64,000 nucleotides of DNA from Gammaproteobacteria bacterium (GTDB lineage: Bacteria; Pseudomonadota; Gammaproteobacteria; SZUA-140), in the NCBI GenBank assembly GCA_016712635.1, contig JADJQS010000007.1, forward strand, positions 1-64,000. The letters run 5' to 3'. Under the pieces are notes generated by a model, which ran no database searches, was not told the DNA's origin, and saw only the letters and a list, made by a program, of their open reading frames with translations. Positions 54,620 through 64,000 of this stretch are shown here, one piece after another; position 1 is the first letter of the stretch, and every line of letters starts with the position of its first letter. A program made the translations under genes and the position numbers.

Positions 54620-54879
54620 TGCGTCCCGCCATCACGCCTCATGTGATGCGGACGAACAGCCAGCCAATCGTGCCTCCGGCAGAGACAGCCAGCCAATAGA
54701 GAATTCGGGTTCGGCATCTCTGTCAGGGAGGTTTCAGTGACGTATTCGTCCATGGTTTCCGCGCCGTGTCTGCACGGCACGGACCACTCCATCTGCGTGC
54801 CACCCGGGATCTCTGCAGTTCCATGTCCAGCCGCCCTGCGGCGGACTTAATCAACCGGATTACACGGGGGAGAATCTCG

Positions 54880-57024
54880 ATGTGCATGCATTTACAACGC
54901 TATCAATCATCCAATACGTTCACAGGCGTGCAGCGCAGCCGGCTGTCGGCGGGCGTCCTGTCGATGTCCGCCGCCGTGTCATTGTTGTTCGCGCAACATG
55001 TCTTTTCCGCGGAGGGCGATGAGGTCATGCTCGATGAACTGACCGTGGAGGCGGACGCCCGGAAAGACGGCGCGAACATCGAAAAGACCGCGGCCCGCAA
55101 GGCGGCGGGAAGCAAGAGCGACGCGCCTGTCGTGGAAACGCCGTTCTCCATCACGGTCGTGGACGAGGAATTCATGGCCGACAGCGGTGCGAAAAACATC
55201 CAGGATGCGCTGCTGTATTCGTCCGGGGTGTATGCGGGCCAGTTCGGCTTCGATACCCGCGGCGACTGGACGTCGGTGCGCGGCCTCGACGCGAGCAGTT
55301 ACCAGGACGGTCTGCGTTCGATCTACGGTTTCTATAACAGCGTGCGCACGAATACCTATACCCTGGAAAGCATAGAAGTGCTGAAGGGCCCCTCGTCGGT
55401 CCTGTACGGGCAGAGCGAGCTCGGCGGGATCGTCAACGCCGTATCGAAGATGCCGCAGGAGGAGTCGACGGGAGAGGTGTGGGCCCAGCTCGGGTCCTAT
55501 GACCGCATGCAGCTGGCCACGGATGTCACCGGGCCGATCGACGAGGAAGGAAAGTTCCTGTACCGCTTCATCGCCCTGGCCCGCGAGAGCGACACCCAGG
55601 TCGATCACGTCGCCGATGACGGTTACGTGGTATCGCCCGCCGTCACGTGGCGCCCCGACGAGGCGACGACCTTGACCGTGCTGGCGAATCTGCAGGAAAC
55701 CAACGGGCAGGTCTCCGCGCAGTTCCTGCCGTCCAAGGGGACCATCGACCCGGCGCCGCTGGGCCAGATACCCACCAATACCTTCGTGGGCGAACCCGGC
55801 TGGGACCGCTATGACCAGGAGCGGCAGGATCTGACGGTGATATTCGACCGCCGGATCAGTGATGACTGGAAATTCGCCTCCATCATGCGTGCCACCGATT
55901 CCGCCACCGAGACGCGCGAGCACTGGATAGCCATTCCCACCGTGCCCGCGGACGACGGCACGGCGCAAAGGACGATCTATTCGGTGGACAGGGAGACCGA
56001 GGTGTTCGGCTTCGATATCCGCGCGGAGGGGAAGCTCGCCCTCGGATCCACGCGGCACAATCTGGCCATCGGCCTCGATTACCAGGACGCGGAGTGGACC
56101 GGCGATAATTTCTTCAGCGGTGATGGCGGCCCGATCAACCTCTACAATCCCGTGTACGGCAACCTCGCGACCGGTTTCACGCCGGCGGACCTGACGGACA
56201 GCGCCCTGAAACAGACCGGGTTCTATCTGATCGATCACGTCGACATCGGCCGTACGATCGTCACGGCGTCGTTGCGGCGCGACGAGACCGAGGATACGAC
56301 GCTGAACATCAGCGGCCCCGACGAGACGCATGAATCGGATGCGACGACGGGGCGCTTCGGACTGATGTACAAATTCGATTCGGGGGCCTCCCCCTACGTC
56401 AGCTACTCGGAATCCTTTGTCCCGAACGGCGATGACGGATTCGGCAACACGCTCGAGCCGACCACCGGAGAGCAGGTGGAGGCCGGCGTGAAATACCTGT
56501 CGATCGACCGGGCCCTGGCCGTCATGTTCGCCTATTTCGACATCGAGCAGGAGAACCGCGTCAGCGACGGCCTGACGCCCGGGGGTGTCACGCAGACGGG
56601 CGCGGTGATCAGGGGCTGGGAGCTCGAGCTGCGGAAGCAGTGGGAGCGGCTGGAGATGCTGGTGAATCTCACCGATTTCAGCGCCGAGGACGGAGAGACC
56701 GGCGAGCGCCTGCCGTTCGTAGCGGAGACGCTGGCGTCCTCGTGGATCAGCTATCAGTTTCCCCGCGGCATCCGCGCGGGGCTCGGCGTGCGCCACACCG
56801 GTGATACCCTGGGCTTTGATCTCGGCAGCGGCCCTTCGCCGGAGGTGCCGTCCGTGACCCTGTACGACGCCATGGTAGGTTATGAAACGGGGCCATGGGA
56901 TTTCAGCATCGACGCGAAGAACCTGGCCGACAAGACCTATGTTTCATGGTGCCGCTATGAAGGGGCGGACTGCGGCTACGGTGTGCGCCTGCAGGTCAGT
57001 GCCAATGCCCGCTACAGGTTTTGA
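54880..57024 (+). CDS. TonB-dependent siderophore receptor
   Basis: 714 residues from ATG 54880 (GGGGGAGAA precedes). A long signal peptide ends near FSAEGDE. A possible TonB box follows (LDELTVEA). The plug domain runs from ETPFSITVVDEEFM to GIVNAVSKMP and includes EVLKGPSSVLYGQSELGG. The 22-strand barrel ends in VSANARYRF with the C-terminal aromatic. Sequence style is FhuA/ferric-siderophore type; the ligand is unknown. With hemP upstream, heme or a siderophore are both possible. An in-frame extension upstream is not credible. Confidence 0.92.
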   Translation: MCMHLQRYQSSNTFTGVQRSRLSAGVLSMSAAVSLLFAQHVFSAEGDEVMLDELTVEADARKDGANIEKTAARKAAGSKSDAPVVETPFSITVVDEEFMADSGAKNIQDALLYSSGVYAGQFGFDTRGDWTSVRGLDASSYQDGLRSIYGFYNSVRTNTYTLESIEVLKGPSSVLYGQSELGGIVNAVSKMPQEESTGEVWAQLGSYDRMQLATDVTGPIDEEGKFLYRFIALARESDTQVDHVADDGYVVSPAVTWRPDEATTLTVLANLQETNGQVSAQFLPSKGTIDPAPLGQIPTNTFVGEPGWDRYDQERQDLTVIFDRRISDDWKFASIMRATDSATETREHWIAIPTVPADDGTAQRTIYSVDRETEVFGFDIRAEGKLALGSTRHNLAIGLDYQDAEWTGDNFFSGDGGPINLYNPVYGNLATGFTPADLTDSALKQTGFYLIDHVDIGRTIVTASLRRDETEDTTLNISGPDETHESDATTGRFGLMYKFDSGASPYVSYSESFVPNGDDGFGNTLEPTTGEQVEAGVKYLSIDRALAVMFAYFDIEQENRVSDGLTPGGVTQTGAVIRGWELELRKQWERLEMLVNLTDFSAEDGETGERLPFVAETLASSWISYQFPRGIRAGLGVRHTGDTLGFDLGSGPSPEVPSVTLYDAMVGYETGPWDFSIDAKNLADKTYVSWCRYEGADCGYGVRLQVSANARYRF

Positions 57025-57788
57025 GCGGTATCCGCGCTGGAATGTCATGGGCGGATGAAACAGGCTGGAACCCATCCGCCTCGTGACGTGGCTGATGCCG
57101 TGATTGCGGTACACGCGGGCGATGTTCGTCCAGGGGGCGTGGATCGCGGATGGCGTGGCGCGTGTCACGATCGGCGAGTACGGGCAACGATATTCCCGAT
57201 TCCCGCATGATCGCCTGGCCGGCAGCCTCGGGTTACCGCGCATCGAGGCCGGTGCGCGCCTGCCGGATTCCGGCCTGTTTCGGGCCGGGGAAGCCGGTGC
57301 CGGGTTCCCTCAAGGTGGCAGGCGCGCTGACATCCCGCCCCGGCGCATGTCTGTGTCAGGCGGTTTCTGCCGTGGCGCCCGCGGTATAACGCCGCAGGCG
57401 GCCTGATCCTGGGCGCGCGGGTCACGCGGCGTGCTGCGCAACCGTGCAGTCTGCTGCGCCTGCAGATCCGGCATACCGTTCAGCCCAGCCGCATGACGGC
57501 AGCATCCTGCTCACCCGCAGTATTCCCGACCTTGTATAATACCGGCTGACCTGATGATCCGTGCCGGATCCGGTCCCTGGCAGGAAGGTCGATCCCGGGG
57601 TTGCCGGCAGCTCCTTTGCCGGCGCTCCTTTCCACGCATGGGTCGTCTGTGGGAAAATTTGTCAGACCATACCGATTTATACTGGGATTCACGGGCGACA
57701 AACCTTGGCGGCGGTCTGGTCGGATCGAAGCTGCCCCTTAATGGGTGTGAATTAATCATATAATTTTCATAATCGACGAGGTTGTGTC
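57025..57788. other. Intergenic region of 764 nt, no convincing gene
   Basis: It holds a weak hairpin after the receptor (GGCGGATG 57050-57057 with CATCCGCC 57073-57080), a TATAAT at 57535-57540 without a good -35, and a second TATAAT at 57759-57764 close to tig. The ORFs found here overlap in several frames and look like nothing known. A promoter for tig should lie in the last 250 nt. Confidence 0.5.
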
Positions 57789-59084
57789 ATGCAGGTTTCG
57801 GTAGAGACGACGCAGGGCCTGGAGCGGCGGATGACGGTATCGGTCCCCGCGGAGCGCATCGAGAGCGAGATCCAGAATCGGTTGATGAACCTGTCGCGCA
57901 CGGTGAAGCTGAAGGGCTTCCGGCCCGGCAAGGTCCCGTTCAAGGTGATGGAGAACCGCTATGGACCGAGCGTCCGCAGTGACGTCCTCAACGACATCAC
58001 CCGTACCACTTTCTATGAGGCCGTGAACCGGCAGAATCTCAAGCTCGCCGGTTTCCCGCGTTTTCAGCAGCGCGTGGTCGAGCCGGGCAAGGACCTGGAA
58101 TACGAGGCGGTCTTCGAGGTGATGGAGAAGGTTCAGCTCGCGCCGCTGAGCGGCGTGTCGATCGCGCGGCCGACGGCCGAGATCACCGAACAGGACGTGG
58201 ACAATATGGTGCAGAACCTGCGCCGCCAGCGCGCCGAGGCCGTTCCGGTCGAGCGCCCGGCCCAGGCGGGCGATCGCGTGACGGTGAGCGGCAACATCGA
58301 TGGCGAGCCGTTCGTGGGTGAGCGGGAAAAGCAGATCGTGATCGGCGCCTACGTCTTCAAGGACCTGGAGGACGCCATGATCGGCGTGGTCCGCGGGGAT
58401 ACGCGGACCCTGGATCTGCGTTTTCCGGACGACTACCCCGCCCGGCTGATGGCGGGCAGGACTGCCCATTTCGAGCTCAAGGTCGAGGCGGTGTCGGAAT
58501 TCAGGCTGCCTGAGGTCAATGAGGAATTCATGCGTTCGTTTGACATCCAGGACGGCACCCTCGAGCCCTTCAGGCAGGAGCTGCGCCGCACGATGCAGGA
58601 TGAGATGACGGACGTCATACGCTCCAAGATCAAGGCCCGCGCCATGGAAGCGCTGCTGAACAACAATCCCATCGAGGCCCCGCGCGCGCAGGTGGATCAG
58701 CAGGCCGAGATCATGATGGAACAGGCGCGCCAGACCCTGCTTGGCCAGGGCGTGCCGGACTCGGAGATCAAGCTCAACCGCCCCTCGTTCGAGACCGAGG
58801 CGCGGCGGCGGGTGGCGATCGGGCTGCTGATCAGCGAGATCGTCAGGACGCAGCTGTTCAGGGCCGAACCGCAGCAGGTGCGCGCCCGGGTGGAGTCATT
58901 GGCCTCGAGCTACGAGAACCCGAATGAGGCCATCCAGTGGTATTACGCGGACCGCAACCGGATTGCCAACGTTGAGCAGCTGGTGCTGGAAGATCAGGTC
59001 GTAGACTGGGTCATGGGCCAGGCGCAGGTCACCGAGGAGAAAACGACCTTCGACGCCCTGCTCAAGGAGCGGCGCACCCTCTGA
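57789..59084 (+). CDS. tig: Trigger factor
   Basis: 431 residues. The ribosome-binding domain contains GFRPGKVPFKVMENRYG (signature GFRxGKxP), the middle PPIase domain contains GDRVTVSGNIDGEPF and a C-terminal chaperone domain follows. It binds nascent chains at the ribosome exit. It stands at the head of tig-clpP-clpX-lon, the usual order. Confidence 0.96.
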   Translation: MQVSVETTQGLERRMTVSVPAERIESEIQNRLMNLSRTVKLKGFRPGKVPFKVMENRYGPSVRSDVLNDITRTTFYEAVNRQNLKLAGFPRFQQRVVEPGKDLEYEAVFEVMEKVQLAPLSGVSIARPTAEITEQDVDNMVQNLRRQRAEAVPVERPAQAGDRVTVSGNIDGEPFVGEREKQIVIGAYVFKDLEDAMIGVVRGDTRTLDLRFPDDYPARLMAGRTAHFELKVEAVSEFRLPEVNEEFMRSFDIQDGTLEPFRQELRRTMQDEMTDVIRSKIKARAMEALLNNNPIEAPRAQVDQQAEIMMEQARQTLLGQGVPDSEIKLNRPSFETEARRRVAIGLLISEIVRTQLFRAEPQQVRARVESLASSYENPNEAIQWYYADRNRIANVEQLVLEDQVVDWVMGQAQVTEEKTTFDALLKERRTL

Positions 59085-59104
59085 CGACCGTCTGTTTCCG
59101 GTGT

Positions 59105-59121
59105 CCCGGCCGGGGGCCGGG
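59105..59121 (+). terminator. GC-rich hairpin behind tig
   Basis: CCCGGCC-GGG-GGCCGGG lies 20 nt after the tig stop, without a T run. It may be a pause or processing hairpin rather than a true terminator. Confidence 0.35.
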
Positions 59122-59252
59122 TCGGCGCGGAGGAACGCCGGGCGGCTAAATTGCGTGTCAAGCCTGCCTCCGGCGCCGTTTTAGGGGTAAAATGCAGGCG
59201 TTAAAGCGCCCATATCGCACGACCGATATGCTGAAGGAGATAGGAAAGCATA

Positions 59253-59855
59253 ATGACAAGCATGAATTTGATTCCGATGGTGGTTGAGCAGTCGGCGCGC
59301 GGGGAGCGGGCCTACGACATCTACTCCAGGCTGCTGAAAGAGAGGGTGATCTTCCTGGTCGGCCCGGTCGACGACCATATTGCCAATCTCGTGGTGGCTC
59401 AGATCCTGTTCCTCGAATCCGAGAACCCTGACAAGGACATCCATTTCTACATCAATTCCCCTGGCGGTTCGGTGAGCGCCGGTCTGTCGATCTACGACAC
59501 GATGCAGTTCGTCAAGCCCGACGTCAGCACGATGTGCATCGGTCAGGCCGCGAGCATGGGTGCGCTGCTGCTGGCCGGCGGCGCAGCGGGCAAGCGCTAC
59601 TGCCTGCCGCATTCCCGCATGATGATCCACCAGCCGCTCGGCGGATTCCAGGGCCAGGCCACGGACATCGACATCCATGCGCGCGAGATCCTGCGCGTGC
59701 GTGACCGGCTGAACGACATCATGGCGAAGCACACCGGCCAGCCCATGGACCGTATCCGGGTGGACACCGACCGCGATTACTTCATGTCGGGAACGGAGGC
59801 GGTCGAGTACGGTCTCATAGACAAGGTCTTGAGCAGCCGCCAGGCCGCGGCCTGA
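59253..59855 (+). CDS. clpP: ATP-dependent Clp protease proteolytic subunit
   Basis: 200 residues. It has VFLVGPVDDH-like VIFLVGPVDD, INSPGGSVSAGLSIYDTMQF, the nucleophile Ser in CIGQAASMGALLLAGG and the His in LPHSRMMIHQPLGG. It forms the double-heptamer protease with ClpX. ATG 59253 follows AAGGAGATAGGAAAG. Confidence 0.97.
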   Translation: MTSMNLIPMVVEQSARGERAYDIYSRLLKERVIFLVGPVDDHIANLVVAQILFLESENPDKDIHFYINSPGGSVSAGLSIYDTMQFVKPDVSTMCIGQAASMGALLLAGGAAGKRYCLPHSRMMIHQPLGGFQGQATDIDIHAREILRVRDRLNDIMAKHTGQPMDRIRVDTDRDYFMSGTEAVEYGLIDKVLSSRQAAA

Positions 59856-59985
59856 GCGGAGCGAGCCGACGACGTCGCCCGCGGCAATGGTGCATGCGGC
59901 AACAGCACGGTGGACGCGCGGAACAGGCGCGGATGCCGGAGGGACGGGATAAAGTATCTAGTGTGCATGACCAGCGGGGTAGGCT

Positions 59986-61275
<1,290 letters not shown>

Positions 61276-61287
61276 TATTTCATCGAG

Positions 61288-61308
61288 ATGGCCGCCGCCG
61301 GCGGCCAT
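61288..61308. other. Hairpin ATGGCCGCC / GGCGGCCAT between clpX and lon
   Basis: A 9-bp perfect stem with a 3-nt loop, 12 nt after the clpX stop and just upstream of the presumed lon promoter. There is no T run. It could attenuate read-through into lon. Confidence 0.4.
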
Positions 61309-61310
61309 GC

Positions 61311-61341
61311 GATTGAATACGGCGGCGCGCGGCCGCATATA
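61311..61341 (+). promoter_or_regulatory. Candidate promoter of lon, resembling the heat-shock (sigma-32) consensus
   Basis: GATTGAA and CCGCATAT, with 14 nt between TTGAAT and CCGCATAT, resemble CTTGAAA-n-CCCCATNT. A sigma-70 reading (TTGAAT-17-CATATA) is equally possible. It lies 88-118 nt before ATG 61429. Confidence 0.35.
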
Positions 61342-61428
61342 CAGGCTATCGAATCCACTCTGATCGCGGCGCTACCGGAAAGGGATGTCGTCTCCCCGGG
61401 CGCGGTCAGTCCAACCGAGGACAGCTAC

Positions 61429-63894
<2,466 letters not shown>

Positions 63895-63922
63895 GCCGTT
63901 GCGGCGGCGATGCCGCTTCGAT

Positions 63923-63953
63923 AGCCCCCGGCCGGTTCACCGGTCCGGGGGCT
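63923..63953 (+). terminator. Terminator behind lon
   Basis: AGCCCCCGG...CCGGGGGCT encloses a nested CCGG-TTCA-CCGG; GTTGTTATC follows. It lies 28 nt after the lon stop. Confidence 0.7.
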
Positions 63954-64000
63954 GTTGTTATCAGGACCGCGCAGCGTTTAACCGCCTTGCTTGACAGGGG

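Noticed and set aside
54737..54850. 37-codon ORF from GTG behind GGGAGG, upstream of the receptor
   Set aside because: The ribosome binding site is good, but the peptide is unlike anything known, and it lies in the untranslated leader of the receptor transcript. I see no second line of support.
57104..57406. 100-codon ORF in the gap between the TonB receptor and tig
   Set aside because: It overlaps other frames in both directions, is Arg/Gly/Ala-rich, has no ribosome binding site and no recognisable domain.
59205..59213. Sigma-32-type promoter before clpP (CGCCCATAT)
   Set aside because: The -10-like part fits, but there is no CTTGAA-like -35 at the right distance.

Overview
The window reads as chromosome of a high-GC gammaproteobacterium. 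The evidence is the rsxABCDGE-nth operon with a DUF1841 gene behind it, the purN-purM / DUF2066 / CDP-alcohol transferase / perM / hda block, the tesA-ybbA-ybbP block, tig-clpP-clpX-lon, rimK with a RimB-type protein, and a proteobacterial hemP. Codon use and gene order fit a Chromatiales/Ectothiorhodospiraceae-like lineage, but I cannot name a genus from the sequence alone.

Left end (1-8.1 kb): this is the accessory part. It holds a partial YtkA-like gene, a bifunctional acyl-CoA synthetase/acetyltransferase gene broken by about six frameshifts, a solitary integron gene cassette with a textbook attC site (3256-4280) carrying a class III cyclase-like gene, an XRE/ImmA-IrrE metallopeptidase plus DUF4411 (PIN) pair, and a REP-flanked partial tandem duplication of a flavin reductase-like gene. 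No integrase gene is visible. Frameshifts are concentrated here, so either this is decaying DNA or the local sequence quality is poor.

8.1-32.4 kb: core genes. metA is followed by the rsx electron-transport operon with nth, metG, apbC (mrp), dcd, purN-purM, the block ending in hda, and the tesA/ybbAP export block. Two further single frameshifts (DUF2066 gene, perM) lie here.

32.4-41.3 kb: branched-chain amino acid synthesis (acetolactate synthase large and small subunits, ilvC, then pssA, then leuA) with a convincing leucine-rich leader peptide upstream of leuA, followed by a family 4 uracil-DNA glycosylase and rimI.

41.3-42.9 kb: an AT-rich insert with a three-helix membrane protein, a lipoprotein, a small ORF with a strong ribosome binding site, and an unpaired BrnA-type antitoxin.

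42.9-53.5 kb: ettA, rimK with an aspartoacylase-like gene and a convergent RimB-like gene, prmB, a UMF1 transporter, hemN, aroC and a second MFS transporter.

53.5-64 kb: four tRNA genes (Pro, Arg, His, Lys) with promoter and terminator, a Fur-regulated hemP and TonB-dependent receptor, and the tig-clpP-clpX-lon proteostasis cluster.

Intergenic spaces carry at least five families of palindromic or inverted repeats: GGGGACAG palindromes, CCCGGAT/ATCCGGG REPs, GTGAGGC heptamer arrays, a GGACTGA-based inverted repeat, and a CCCGC dRS3-like element.
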